From the NCBI GenBank assembly GCA_003243445.1, contig QFQQ01000098.1, positions 1 through 18,765 of the forward strand: a stretch of 18,765 nt of DNA. Reading direction: 5' to 3'. Source of the DNA: Citrobacter freundii. GTDB lineage: Bacteria; Bacteroidota; Bacteroidia; Chitinophagales; Chitinophagaceae. A program made the translations under genes and the position numbers. Position 1 is the first letter of the stretch, and every line of letters begins with the position of its first letter. A model generated the notes under the pieces. That model was not told the origin of the DNA and did not search any database. It saw nothing but the letters and a program-made list of their open reading frames with translations. This document shows, in pieces, positions 1 to 7,774 of the stretch.

Positions 1-323
1 ATACAGATGTACGATTTAAAAAACAATTGCCTTGTGTCGGAAAGCAAAGTCTCCCCTGAAGGGGGAGATTTAGAGGGGGCCCTACGCCAGTCAAGTCAGG
101 CAGGTTTTGCTAACTAAACGACATTGAATTTTAATTGTGGGTGAAGAATGCGCGATTCTGATTTGCAATACGCTTGCATCTCAAACACACAAGCGAAAAA
201 CTTTAACTGCCATATATTGACTGCCAAGCTTTAAGTTCTGCCGGACAGCAATACTCCGTCGATTACACATACCCCTGCCAGTATGCGACGTTCAGCTTTA
301 TTAAAAATCACACGATATACTAC
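1..323. other. gene-free left end
   Basis: I see no credible coding region, tRNA or promoter here. The only clear structure is the short palindrome at 50-68, listed separately. The stretch lies beyond the terminator of the TonB receptor gene, so it is intergenic or leads into a gene outside the window. Confidence 0.6.
50..80. repeat. short G/C palindrome, probable interspersed repeat
   Basis: TCTCCCC (50-56) pairs with GGGGAGA (62-68) across a 5-nt loop, followed by TTTAGAGGGGG. From memory, palindromes of this type followed by TTTAGAGGGGG recur between genes in Bacteroidota genomes; only one copy is present here, so repetition cannot be shown from this window. Confidence 0.5.
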
Positions 324-356
324 AAAAAAATGGGCCGCTGTGAATAGCGGCCCATT
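324..356 (-). terminator. intrinsic terminator of the TonB receptor gene
   Basis: A 9-bp perfect stem, TGGGCCGCT (331-339) with AGCGGCCCA (346-354), closes a 6-nt loop. Read on the minus strand it is followed by seven T residues (complement of 324-330), and two further A-T pairs extend the stem. It lies 24 bp beyond the receptor stop codon. This is the only textbook GC-stem-plus-U-tract terminator in the window, and its gene is the one that carries no repeat arm at its 3' end. Confidence 0.92.
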
Positions 357-379
357 GCATTAATCAATTTGCTCTTCTC

Positions 380-3268
380 TTACAGGTTATATCCATAGCT
401 CACATAATACAGTCCACCCACATAAGGGCTTCCAAAACCTGTGCGATAATAGTTGTTGCCAAGGTTTGTTCCACCGATCCTGAATACGCTTTTTGATTTT
501 GGTACGCGGTAGGTAACCTGTGCATCAACCCAGGTGAAATAAGGGAGCGTTCCGGATACGAATGTACCCTCGTAGTAGCTGTTGTCCTGCCATTTTGCGA
601 CTACGTTGAAGCCGACATTTTTAAACACGTTCTCGTTGCGGAGACCGATATTGAAGCGATATTTTGGTGCGTTAAAGAATGATACAAAGCCGGGGGCGAG
701 GTCACGCAGTTCATCAGAGAACAAGTTACCATAGACATTAAAGCCTTTTGGAAGCTGATATTCCAGGCCAATACCCCAGCCAAATGCTTTTACATCTTCG
801 TCAGCATTTTGTTTATAGGAAACGTTGGTAGTTGTTAAAGCAGACAGCAGACCAACCGGTGAACCGGGAATGTTTGACTGACCAACACCGATCGTTGCAA
901 GGAAATTTTTGTAAACGCTATAATATCCGTAAGCATCCACCAGCAGACGGCCACCGATAATACCCTTGTAACCTACTTCATAAGAATTAACCGTTTCAGG
1001 TTTTACTTCTCTGAACTGAGCCTGGACCAGTCTTGTTGCGTCTCCTGTGGCACGATAGTCAAGGATGCTGGCAGCTGTGTACGCCGGACGGCTTGTTGAG
1101 TTCAATCCATAGAAAGTCTGGAACTCAGGCAAACAACCGATCAATATTCCAGCGCCTGTTACAAGACTGATGTACTGATCCTGGTTGGTTGGAAAACGAT
1201 AAGCTGTCTGATAAGAAAGACGGATATTGTTGTCTTTTGCCACTTTGAATACGGCTGTAAAACGCGGTGTAAAGCGGCCATCGAAATTTGTTTGTTTATC
1301 ATAACGGCCGGCGGCAGTCAGCGTAAGAAACTCATCAAACAGTGCTTTTCTTAATTGAATGTAACCGCCATATTCGTTGATCTTGATATTACCTGCGGTA
1401 TCAGCGAAGAGCGTACCGCCTGAGTTCAATACGTACTGTTTCCAGTTGGCGCCAACGATCATCTCAACTTTATCATTGAAGCCTCCCACATCAGACAGGT
1501 TCAGCTGGCCTTCACCTGCCCAGAGATCCGTTTTATCCAGGAAAAGTGCACCACCCTCGGAGATTGGAACGGAACGGCCTTCCTGAAGTGCGGCTTTATA
1601 AGCAGCAGTTCCGGGGATCAAACGTCCCTGGTCGGCAGCCGATCTCGCAGACATATGGATCTGCGCATCGGAGATATTTCCCTGGGCCTGGCGTCTTGTT
1701 TCGGAGAAAGTACCGATATACTGGCCAAACCAGTTCTGATTGCTTTTCCATTTATTATTGATGTAAACACCAAGCGCTGTTGCGTTATAAGAGCCTCCCG
1801 CATTTTCCTGTGTGGTATAACCACGCAGAAACCATGATTTATGTCTTACCTCAAGTCTGTGCTGCGCCATTTTCAGGTTGCGGAGTGAATAACGGTCTGC
1901 ACCGGTGTACACCGTGGTACCTGTACCAAAATTGGTGCTCAGCGAAGCTTCAATATTGGGAGTGATCTTATAGTGAAGCGCTGCGGTAAAGCGCGCATTG
2001 ATCGTGTTATAGTCTACCAGGTCCTTCTCCGAATAACCTGTGCGGGATACATTCGAATTAGATCCGAAATACCCTTTGGTATAACCGAGGTAGAACGGCA
2101 GGAATTGTTGTACGGAAGACTGTTGCTCTGAAGGGAATCCACCGACAAAGGCGGCTACCTGTGCGTTTGTTGGATAAGTACCTAAACCACCGAAATAACC
2201 ATTTGCGGCCTGCACCAGCGCTGTTGGCGCCTGCGCGATCACCAATTGCGAGAATTGCGCCATGTTTGCACTGGCCTCATCGCCATAAACGTTCACACCA
2301 TTGTAATTGGGGTCATTACCTCTGTTTCCACCAACAACTTTGCTTAGCACGCCAAGCTGTTGTTTGTTGCGCTCGTCGTTTGCGGCCCAGTCAGTTGCCG
2401 TAACAATCGACGCTGCCAGTTTGAACGCCCATTTATCATTGATCGCTTTTGCCCAGCGGAAAGACCAGTCGTAATAAGGCGAAGGGCTTGTACCAGCATC
2501 GTCGTTGATATGCATGATGCCCTGTTTGATATTAAAGCTGAAGCCCTGGTATTTGAAAGGATTTTTACTGTTGATCAGCAGCGTTCCGTTCATACCGCCG
2601 GAACCGTACAGCGCTGAAGAAGCACCGGCAAGCAATTCGACATTGTCTACATCCAGCTCATTCGGCCCAACGATGCTACCCACGGAAAAATTAAGACCCG
2701 GGGCCTGATTGTCCATACCATCCACCAATTGGTTGAGGCGGATATTACCGCTGCTCACGAAACCGCGTGTGGTAGGCGTTTTGAAAGTGAGGCTGGCTGT
2801 ATGCATATCCACACCCTTCAGGTTCGTGATCGCATCATAGAAGTTTGGCGCCGCTACGTTGCGGATCGTGCTTGTACTCATTCTTTCTATCGTAACAGGG
2901 GATTCGAGGATCCTTGTTGGCGTGCGGTTTGCCGCTACAACCACCTCCTGCCCCAGCGAAATATTTGGCTTGAAGTCAACCTGAATTTTTGCCGACGCAT
3001 CAGAAACGGTCACCTCATAGTTATCATAACCAACGGAACTGAATACGAGGGTCACCGGAAGTTTAGCAACGTTCAGGGTGAAATCGCCGTTCGGATTGGT
3101 AAATGTGCCCTGACTTGTCCCTTTTACCACTACTGAAACTGCAGGTACGGCCTCCTGGGAAGAACTGTTGCGGACATTGCCGGCGATAGTGAGACTTTGC
3201 GCATAAGCTGTGGCCGAAAAAAGGTAGGATAACAGAACGACCACCAAAAAGCGATAGCTTTTTCTCAT
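380..3268 (-). CDS. TonB-dependent receptor with carboxypeptidase-regulatory-like N-terminal domain
   Basis: Outer-membrane beta-barrel receptor that would import a bound substrate using energy passed on by TonB. The 962-residue protein has, in order: a signal peptide (about residues 1-24, ending AYA before Q); a CarboxypepD_reg-like beta-sandwich (about 25-115, with the typical GTSQGTFTNPNGDFTL and SSVGY segments); a plug domain (about 120-240, with LVDGMDNQAPG and a VELLAGASSALYGSGGMNG segment); and the 22-strand-type barrel to the C-terminus. The ATG at 3268 (MRKSYRF) is preferred over an in-frame TTG three codons upstream, because it gives a normal Lys/Arg-led signal peptide. No SusD-like partner gene lies next to it, so it is not an obvious SusCD pair and the substrate (siderophore, vitamin, glycan or peptide) cannot be told. 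A strong terminator follows at 324-356. No clear promoter box was found. Confidence 0.95.
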   Translation of the reverse strand: MRKSYRFLVVVLLSYLFSATAYAQSLTIAGNVRNSSSQEAVPAVSVVVKGTSQGTFTNPNGDFTLNVAKLPVTLVFSSVGYDNYEVTVSDASAKIQVDFKPNISLGQEVVVAANRTPTRILESPVTIERMSTSTIRNVAAPNFYDAITNLKGVDMHTASLTFKTPTTRGFVSSGNIRLNQLVDGMDNQAPGLNFSVGSIVGPNELDVDNVELLAGASSALYGSGGMNGTLLINSKNPFKYQGFSFNIKQGIMHINDDAGTSPSPYYDWSFRWAKAINDKWAFKLAASIVTATDWAANDERNKQQLGVLSKVVGGNRGNDPNYNGVNVYGDEASANMAQFSQLVIAQAPTALVQAANGYFGGLGTYPTNAQVAAFVGGFPSEQQSSVQQFLPFYLGYTKGYFGSNSNVSRTGYSEKDLVDYNTINARFTAALHYKITPNIEASLSTNFGTGTTVYTGADRYSLRNLKMAQHRLEVRHKSWFLRGYTTQENAGGSYNATALGVYINNKWKSNQNWFGQYIGTFSETRRQAQGNISDAQIHMSARSAADQGRLIPGTAAYKAALQEGRSVPISEGGALFLDKTDLWAGEGQLNLSDVGGFNDKVEMIVGANWKQYVLNSGGTLFADTAGNIKINEYGGYIQLRKALFDEFLTLTAAGRYDKQTNFDGRFTPRFTAVFKVAKDNNIRLSYQTAYRFPTNQDQYISLVTGAGILIGCLPEFQTFYGLNSTSRPAYTAASILDYRATGDATRLVQAQFREVKPETVNSYEVGYKGIIGGRLLVDAYGYYSVYKNFLATIGVGQSNIPGSPVGLLSALTTTNVSYKQNADEDVKAFGWGIGLEYQLPKGFNVYGNLFSDELRDLAPGFVSFFNAPKYRFNIGLRNENVFKNVGFNVVAKWQDNSYYEGTFVSGTLPYFTWVDAQVTYRVPKSKSVFRIGGTNLGNNYYRTGFGSPYVGGLYYVSYGYNL

Positions 3269-3424
3269 AAATGGCAATTTTAGTTTGGAATAGAATATAT
3301 GTATGGAAAAATAAGCATTGTCCCTTTCTTCTAAAAATTTAATTTTTAATGAGAAAGAATAAAATGTTGAAATCTTCGGCCCTCATGGATTGGGTAGATT
3401 TTCGCACTCGTATTACTTTCGATT

Positions 3425-4339
3425 ATGAATAATTTTTCTTTTCCCGGACAGACCGCTTTTTACAGCGGCAAAGTGCGTGATGTGTATACAATTGGCGACC
3501 GTTTGGTAATGGTTGCATCAGACCGGATTTCTGCATTTGATGTAATTCTGCCGAGACCGATTCCATTCAAAGGACAGGTATTGAACCAGATCGCAGCTTA
3601 TATGCTGAAAGCAACGAGCGATATCTGCCCGAACTGGCTTGAAAAGGTACCGGCCCCGAATGTATCTATCGGAAAAAAATGCATGCCTTTCAGAATTGAA
3701 ATGGTTGTAAGAGGTAATCTTACCGGCCATGCATGGCGGACCTATTCATCCGGCCAGCGAACGCTCTGCGGAGCAACAATGCCGGACGGCATGAAAGAAA
3801 ATGATTTCTTCCCCTCGCCCATCATCACTCCCTCCACCAAGGCCGAACAGGGACATGATGAAGATATTTCACCCGACGAGATCATCGCAAAAGGACTGGC
3901 TACCGCAAAAGAATGGGCTGTCTTAAGCGAATATGCTTTGCAGCTTTTCGAACGCGGCAAAGAGATCGCTGCCAGGCAGGGCCTGATCCTGGTTGATACC
4001 AAATACGAATTCGGAAAGATCGGCGAGACTGTTTACCTGATGGATGAGATCCATACGCCTGACAGCTCCCGCTACTTCTATGCAGACGGGTTCGAAGATC
4101 GCCAGGCAAAAGGCGAACGCCAGAAACAACTAAGTAAAGAATTTGTAAGGGAATGGCTGATCGCCAACAATTTTATGGGCAAAGAAGGACAAACCGTTCC
4201 TGAAATGACAGATGAATGGGTAAACACCATCTCCAAACGATATATAGAACTTTACGAGAAAGTGATCGGGGAAGAGTTTAAGCCTGAGAAACTGACGGAG
4301 GAGGAAACGTTTGAGCGGGTGGTGAAGGCGCTGCAGTAA
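3425..4339 (+). CDS. purC: phosphoribosylaminoimidazole-succinocarboxamide synthase (SAICAR synthetase)
   Basis: Cytoplasmic enzyme of de novo purine synthesis: it joins CAIR and aspartate using ATP to give SAICAR. The 304-residue protein shows the family signatures: YSGKVRDVY near the N-terminus (phosphate-binding loop), SDRISAFDVILPRPIPFKG, the EMVVRGNLTGHAWRTY segment with its Arg-Gly, and LVDTKYEFG followed by DEIHTPDSSRY near residues 190-215. The length of about 300 fits the longer form found in Bacteroidota and in yeast Ade1 rather than the roughly 240-residue E. coli form. The ATG at 3425 gives the expected start (MNNFSFPGQ); no Shine-Dalgarno is present. It faces the lipoprotein gene at 4457-4885, and a 45-bp imperfect hairpin made of 9-bp units begins at its stop codon. 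No other purine gene is in the window. Confidence 0.98.
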   Translation: MNNFSFPGQTAFYSGKVRDVYTIGDRLVMVASDRISAFDVILPRPIPFKGQVLNQIAAYMLKATSDICPNWLEKVPAPNVSIGKKCMPFRIEMVVRGNLTGHAWRTYSSGQRTLCGATMPDGMKENDFFPSPIITPSTKAEQGHDEDISPDEIIAKGLATAKEWAVLSEYALQLFERGKEIAARQGLILVDTKYEFGKIGETVYLMDEIHTPDSSRYFYADGFEDRQAKGERQKQLSKEFVREWLIANNFMGKEGQTVPEMTDEWVNTISKRYIELYEKVIGEEFKPEKLTEEETFERVVKALQ

Positions 4340-4452
4340 AAGGTTTCAGAGGTTTAATAAGTTTAATAGGTTTCATAGGTTGGAGAACTTGCCAACTTAT
4401 TAAACCTATTAAACTTATTAAACCTCTGAAACTTTTGGAACCCCTGGAACCT
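4339..4452. repeat. E1: nonamer inverted-repeat hairpin between convergent genes (family 1)
   Basis: The left arm 4339-4383 reads as 9-bp units (GGTTTCAGA, GGTTTAATA, AGTTTAATA, GGTTTCATA). The right arm 4392-4436 is its reverse complement at 42 of 45 positions, with an 8-nt loop; two of the three differences would be G-U pairs in RNA. Extra unpaired units continue to 4452. The left arm touches the purC stop codon, and the right end lies 4 bp from the lipoprotein stop codon. Neither strand has a U-tract after the stem. It is placed where a bidirectional terminator would be expected. Confidence 0.9.
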
Positions 4453-4456
4453 GCTT

Positions 4457-4885
4457 TTACTGCTTTTTCTTCAACAACCCCTGCTGAATGGTCTTCTGAT
4501 TTGAAGACTTGTTATATCCATAGCAAAGGTTATCGATCACAGACTGTGCTTCACCGTAAGTCAGCCAGTAGTCCATTATTTCACCACGTATGACCGAGTT
4601 ATCTGTGTAATTGTAGATGTCGCGCGTGCCCAGACGGCTCAGGTCTCCATAGATCTCATCACCTTCATAAGGGCGGTATCCGTTGGAACGGATGATGGTG
4701 TAACCGTTATGCGTTTCCACCACGTAGAAAGGGCAATAAGAGTCGCTGTACACAACAACACCATATTCCTTGCTCAGCCAGTAATCGTTGTTGTCGCCTC
4801 CATCATAATAAGATCGCTTTGTACATCCGGCCAGTATTACAGCTGATAAGATCAGGACGGCGGATATTGTAAAAATCTTTTTCAT
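4457..4885 (-). CDS. small lipoprotein of unknown function
   Basis: 142 residues. The N-terminus is a lipoprotein signal: two lysines, a hydrophobic stretch, then the lipobox LAGC with the lipidated Cys at residue 21. The mature part is rich in Tyr, Asp and Asn (for example YYDGGDNNDYW) and holds two further cysteines (in SYCPFYV and NLCYGYN) that could form a disulfide. The tail is basic (LLKKKQ). I recognise no domain; the composition resembles many short Bacteroidota envelope lipoproteins. The start ATG at 4885 is set by the signal peptide. It is divergent from the lactonase-like gene, and its 3' end abuts repeat element E1. Confidence 0.85.
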   Translation of the reverse strand: MKKIFTISAVLILSAVILAGCTKRSYYDGGDNNDYWLSKEYGVVVYSDSYCPFYVVETHNGYTIIRSNGYRPYEGDEIYGDLSRLGTRDIYNYTDNSVIRGEIMDYWLTYGEAQSVIDNLCYGYNKSSNQKTIQQGLLKKKQ

Positions 4886-5049
4886 AGTAGTTCAATTTTA
4901 GGTTAACAATCCGGTTAATTCTTACATTATTATGACTGGTGCTTACAACCGGAAGTTTGATCAGTGGTTGTTAAAAATCATTCAAAACGCGTATGATTTT
5001 TGTTAAAGAAATTATAGGGAATTTTAGCAGCATATAAGTAATTTAACAG

Positions 5050-5068
5050 CCGGATGAATTCCATCCGG
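5050..5068 (+). other. hairpin just upstream of the lactonase-like gene
   Basis: CCGGATG (5050-5056) and CATCCGG (5062-5068) form a perfect 7-bp stem with a 5-nt loop, ending 20 bp before the ATG at 5089. It could sit in the 5' leader of the mRNA or be a palindromic protein-binding site; the sequence does not decide between these. Confidence 0.5.
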
Positions 5069-5088
5069 TAACCTTATATTCCCTGATA

Positions 5089-6210
5089 ATGAAAAATCTT
5101 ATTCTTTCGATCGTATTGTTATTAACTATGACAGCTATTCAAAGCCAGGAACCATACCTGCTCGTGGGTACTTATACCGGTGGAAAAAGTAAAGGCGTTT
5201 ACGTTTACAAATTTGACAGCAGGACGGGCAAAAGTCAACTTATCGATAGTGCTGTAACTCAAAATCCTTCTTATGTGGCAATTTCTCCCGATAAGAAATT
5301 TGTTTATGCAGTAAATGAGAACGGGAACGATAAAGGCAATGGCGGTGGCGTTACTGCTTTTTCTTTTGATAAGAAGACAGGAAAGCTGACCGAACTGAAC
5401 CATGTTTCATCTGAAGGAAATCATCCCTGCTATATCAGCGTGAATAAAAACGGTAAATGGGTTGCCGTTGGCAATTACAGCTCAGGCACACTGGCTGTTT
5501 ACCCGGTACAAAAAGATGGATCGCTTGGTGCTCCAACATCGGTGATCAAACATGAAGGAAGAAGTGTGAACACCGAGCGCCAGGAAAGTCCGCACGTTCA
5601 TTGCACTGTTTTTTCTCCTGATGAAAAATATCTTTTTGTATCGGATCTTGGTATCGATAAGGTCATGACTTATGCTTTTGATCACAAAACCGGTAAACTG
5701 ACTCCGGCACCAGTTCCATTCACAGAAGTAGAAGCGGGCGCAGGACCACGTCACCTGATCTTCTCTCCTTCAGGTAAACATGCTTATCTGATCACGGAAT
5801 TGAATGCAGGCGTGAACGTATACAACTATAAAAAGACCGGTCAGTTGGAATATGTGCAGCATCTTCCGGCACTTCCTCCTGAATATACAGGCCCGGAAGA
5901 TGGCGCGGACATTCATATTTCTCCCGACGGAAAATTCCTGTATGCATCCACCCGCGCAAAGGCAAATGCTATTGCGATCTTTTCTGTTGACCAGCGTACA
6001 GGAACATTAACGCTTGTTGGTCACCAGCCAACACTTGGCAAGACACCGCGTAATTTTAATTTTGATCCATCAGGAAATTACCTGCTGGTGGCACATCAGA
6101 ACAGTGATGATATTGTCGTATTCAAACGGGATAAAACAACCGGGTTGCTGCAGGATAGTGGAGAGAGGATTGCTGTGGGTAATTCGGTTTGTATAAAGTG
6201 GATCGAGTAA
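5089..6210 (+). CDS. secreted lactonase-family beta-propeller protein (6-phosphogluconolactonase-like, PF10282)
   Basis: 373 residues with an N-terminal signal peptide (about 1-19), followed by a seven-bladed propeller of the YbhE/lactonase family. Family marks are YLLVGTYTGGKSKGVYVY at the first blade, repeated ISPDKKFVYAVNE / FSPDEKYLFVSDLG / FSPSGKHAYLITE / ISPDGKFLYASTR blade motifs, and GAGPRHL and GPEDGADIH in the middle blades. Cytoplasmic relatives hydrolyse 6-phosphogluconolactone in the pentose phosphate pathway. Here the signal peptide suggests a periplasmic location, so a different sugar lactone substrate is likely, and I give no symbol. It faces trhO; a 27-bp bidirectional terminator and heptamer arms lie between the two. 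The start is the only ATG giving a signal peptide. Confidence 0.92.
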   Translation: MKNLILSIVLLLTMTAIQSQEPYLLVGTYTGGKSKGVYVYKFDSRTGKSQLIDSAVTQNPSYVAISPDKKFVYAVNENGNDKGNGGGVTAFSFDKKTGKLTELNHVSSEGNHPCYISVNKNGKWVAVGNYSSGTLAVYPVQKDGSLGAPTSVIKHEGRSVNTERQESPHVHCTVFSPDEKYLFVSDLGIDKVMTYAFDHKTGKLTPAPVPFTEVEAGAGPRHLIFSPSGKHAYLITELNAGVNVYNYKKTGQLEYVQHLPALPPEYTGPEDGADIHISPDGKFLYASTRAKANAIAIFSVDQRTGTLTLVGHQPTLGKTPRNFNFDPSGNYLLVAHQNSDDIVVFKRDKTTGLLQDSGERIAVGNSVCIKWIE

Positions 6211-6212
6211 AG

Positions 6213-6397
6213 GGATGTTGGATGGTCGATGTTCGATGGTCGATGGTCGAATGCGTGTTAACAGAATATTTTTTAAAGCAGAAACCCACCATAGTTGGTG
6301 GGTTTCTGCTTTAAAAAATATTTTCGAATCACACGATTTCGATCATCGATCATCGATCATCAGACATCGAACATCAATCACCGATCATCGGCCATCG
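6213..6397. repeat. E2: heptamer inverted-repeat element around a terminator (family 2)
   Basis: The left arm 6213-6256 is a run of 7-bp units (GGATGTT, GGATGGT, CGATGTT, CGATGGT, CGATGGT). The right arm 6340-6397 read on the minus strand is CGATGGC, CGATGAT, CGGTGAT, TGATGTT, CGATGTC, TGATGAT, CGATGAT. The arms oppose each other but pair only imperfectly. Between them is the terminator hairpin 6265-6322. The left arm starts 3 bp after the lactonase stop codon; the right arm overlaps the last codons of trhO. Confidence 0.88.
6265..6322. terminator. bidirectional terminator, 27-bp perfect stem
   Basis: The segment 6265-6291 is exactly complementary to 6296-6322, leaving a 4-nt loop (TAGT). 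The stem has a GC-rich apex (GCAGAAACCCACCA) and an A/T-only base (AATATTTTTTAAA), so transcripts from either side end in a U-rich run. It lies between two convergent genes and can stop both. Confidence 0.93.
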
Positions 6398-7412
6398 TTT
6401 TCCGTTGCCTTGATTTGTTAAACACGTTTCTCCCTTTATCAATTCCTCTTCTCAATTCTTTCTGTTGTTCTATCGGTAAATGGATCACACCCTGGCATTC
6501 TTTGCTGCAGCATTGTTCGTATTTCTCGCGGCATTCATCGCATTGAATGAAGAGCAGGTGGCAGGAATCATTCACACAATTTACATGCGTGTCAGCGGGC
6601 TTGCCACACTGATGGCATTTGGCAATGATCTCATCGGTGATCCTTTCGCCGAGGCGTTGATCGAACACAAAATTCTTTCCGTGGAATTTATTGCCGAGTC
6701 CCTTCTCTTTCACCTGATTCGTATAGTTAATGATCCCGCCTTCAAGATGAAAAACATTTCTGAATCCTTTATGCAGCATATAGGCTGAAGCTTTTTCACA
6801 ACGGATCCCGCCGGTGCAGTACATAATGATGTTTGCATCTTTATTGGTTTCCATCATATCCACGGCCATGGGCAACTGTTCGCGGAAAGTATCGCTTGGA
6901 ATTTCTATTGCGTTTTCAAAATGCCCGACTTCAAACTCGTAGTGATTGCGCATATCGATGATCACCGTGTTGGGATCATCTGAAAGCTGGTTGAATTGCT
7001 CCGCATTTACATAGCGGCCTTTATTCGCCATATCAAATTCCGGATCATCTATTCCATCTGCCACGATCTTATTGCGCACTTTGATGTCGAGTACATAAAA
7101 CGATTTCCCATCATCATCGACCGCTATATTCAGGCGCAGACCATTCAACGCCTCGATCGAATACAGGTATGCACGGAATGCGTCCACGTTTTCAGTAGGT
7201 ACACTGATCTGGGCATTAATGCCCTCACTGGCCACATAAATACGGCCCATCACTCCCAGTGCGCTCAGCTCACGGTACAAGGTATTGCGGAAAAAAGCCG
7301 GATCTTCGATCCTGAAATAACAGTAAAAGGAAATTGTAGTGCGGGGTGTCGGATCGTTCAATATACGGTCCTTCAGCTCCTTACGGGAGACACGATTGTG
7401 TAATGCCATCAT
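6378..7412 (-). CDS. trhO: tRNA U34 hydroxylase TrhO (rhodanese-domain, UPF0176/YceA family)
   Basis: The family oxidises uridine 34 of certain tRNAs to 5-hydroxyuridine using O2. The 344-residue protein has an N-terminal acylphosphatase-like domain (about 25-115, with ISFYCYFRIEDPAFFRN and YVASEGINAQISV), a rhodanese domain (about 130-235) whose active-site loop MYCTGGIRCEKASA holds Cys199 and Cys205, and a Cys-rich C-terminal domain (nine Cys between 266 and 306) of the type that may bind metal. The ATG at 7412 is used; ATG 7409 is equally possible, and a TTG at 7418 is unlikely. The last codons (Met-Ala-Asp-Asp-Arg-stop) lie inside heptamer arm E2, so the natural C-terminus may once have differed. 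A promoter candidate is at 7486-7516. Confidence 0.95.
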   Translation of the reverse strand: MMALHNRVSRKELKDRILNDPTPRTTISFYCYFRIEDPAFFRNTLYRELSALGVMGRIYVASEGINAQISVPTENVDAFRAYLYSIEALNGLRLNIAVDDDGKSFYVLDIKVRNKIVADGIDDPEFDMANKGRYVNAEQFNQLSDDPNTVIIDMRNHYEFEVGHFENAIEIPSDTFREQLPMAVDMMETNKDANIIMYCTGGIRCEKASAYMLHKGFRNVFHLEGGIINYTNQVKEKGLGNKFHGKNFVFDQRLGERITDEIIAKCHQCGKPADTHVNCVNDSCHLLFIQCDECREKYEQCCSKECQGVIHLPIEQQKELRRGIDKGRNVFNKSRQRKTMADDR

Positions 7413-7423
7413 TTTCAATTTGA

Positions 7424-7438
7424 CCCACCACAGGTGGG
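7424..7438 (-). other. leader hairpin in front of trhO
   Basis: CCCACC (7424-7429) and GGTGGG (7433-7438) form a perfect 6-bp stem with a 3-nt loop, 12 bp upstream of the trhO start codon and inside the leader predicted from the promoter at 7486. No U-tract follows on the minus strand, so it is not a standard terminator; it could affect ribosome access. Confidence 0.5.
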
Positions 7439-7485
7439 AAATAAATAATTACTTGGACAGTTGCAGGCTGAACCAAATTGCGGGG

Positions 7486-7516
7486 CAAAGGTAGGCGATG
7501 CGGGGGAAAAAGACAA
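7486..7516 (-). promoter_or_regulatory. Bacteroidota-type promoter for trhO
   Basis: On the minus strand TTG (7516-7514) is followed after 20 bp by TACCTTTG (7493-7486), an exact match to the TAnnTTTG -7 box of Bacteroidota. It predicts transcription from about 7479 and a leader of about 67 nt. Confidence 0.6.
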
Positions 7517-7520
7517 GAGA

Positions 7521-7774
7521 GACCGCCGACCACGGACCGCCGACCGCAGACGTGAACTAAAGAATGTAATTGACACGATGACGGAAAATACAATAGAGTT
7601 CTCCCGACTTTCTGGACCACGGACCGCAGACGTGAACCACGAAAAGACGCTAATACTATTGGAAGAAATTAAAGACCCTCGCCTGTGAAGGGAGGGTCCT
7701 GTTACATTGACTGGTACCGCGGTCGGCGGTCTGCGGTCGGCGGTCCATGGTCTGCGGTCCATGGTCTGCGGTCC
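7521..7774. repeat. E3: heptamer inverted-repeat element (family 3)
   Basis: This element explains most of the 360-bp gap between trhO and the DUF5686 gene. Two left arms of 7-bp units (GACCGCC, GACCACG, GACCGCA) lie at 7521-7557 and 7614-7641; both contain the same 16 bp ending GCAGACGTGAAC, 80 bp apart. The right arm 7721-7774 is seven exact heptamers plus five bases (GGTCGGC, GGTCTGC, GGTCGGC, then GGTCCAT and GGTCTGC alternating), preceded by the palindrome ACCGCGGT (7716-7723). A small hairpin, GACCCTC 7674-7680 with GAGGGTC 7692-7698, lies between the arms. The right arm overlaps by one base the stop codon of the DUF5686 gene. Confidence 0.9.

Noticed and set aside
380..3268. SusC/SusD-type polysaccharide utilisation locus
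   Set aside because: No SusD-like gene, glycoside hydrolase or sensor lies beside the receptor; the neighbour is purC.
3269..3277. TTG start for the TonB receptor (three extra residues)
   Set aside because: ATG 3268 gives a standard signal peptide; nothing supports the TTG.
3414..3421. TACTTTCG as a -7 promoter box for purC
   Set aside because: It is one base off the consensus and would place the transcription start inside the coding region, after the ATG at 3425.
4911..4952. CCGGTT / AACCGG inverted pair between the divergent lipoprotein and lactonase-like genes
   Set aside because: Only 6 bp with a 30-nt gap; expected by chance in a region of this size.
7415..7762. Open frames rich in Arg, Pro and Asp in the trhO-DUF5686 gap
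   Set aside because: They are translations of the family 3 heptamers in several frames, with no conserved domain or start context.
7721..7774. Possible CRISPR array from regularly spaced repeats
   Set aside because: Units are 7 bp, contiguous, degenerate and without spacers, and no cas gene is present.
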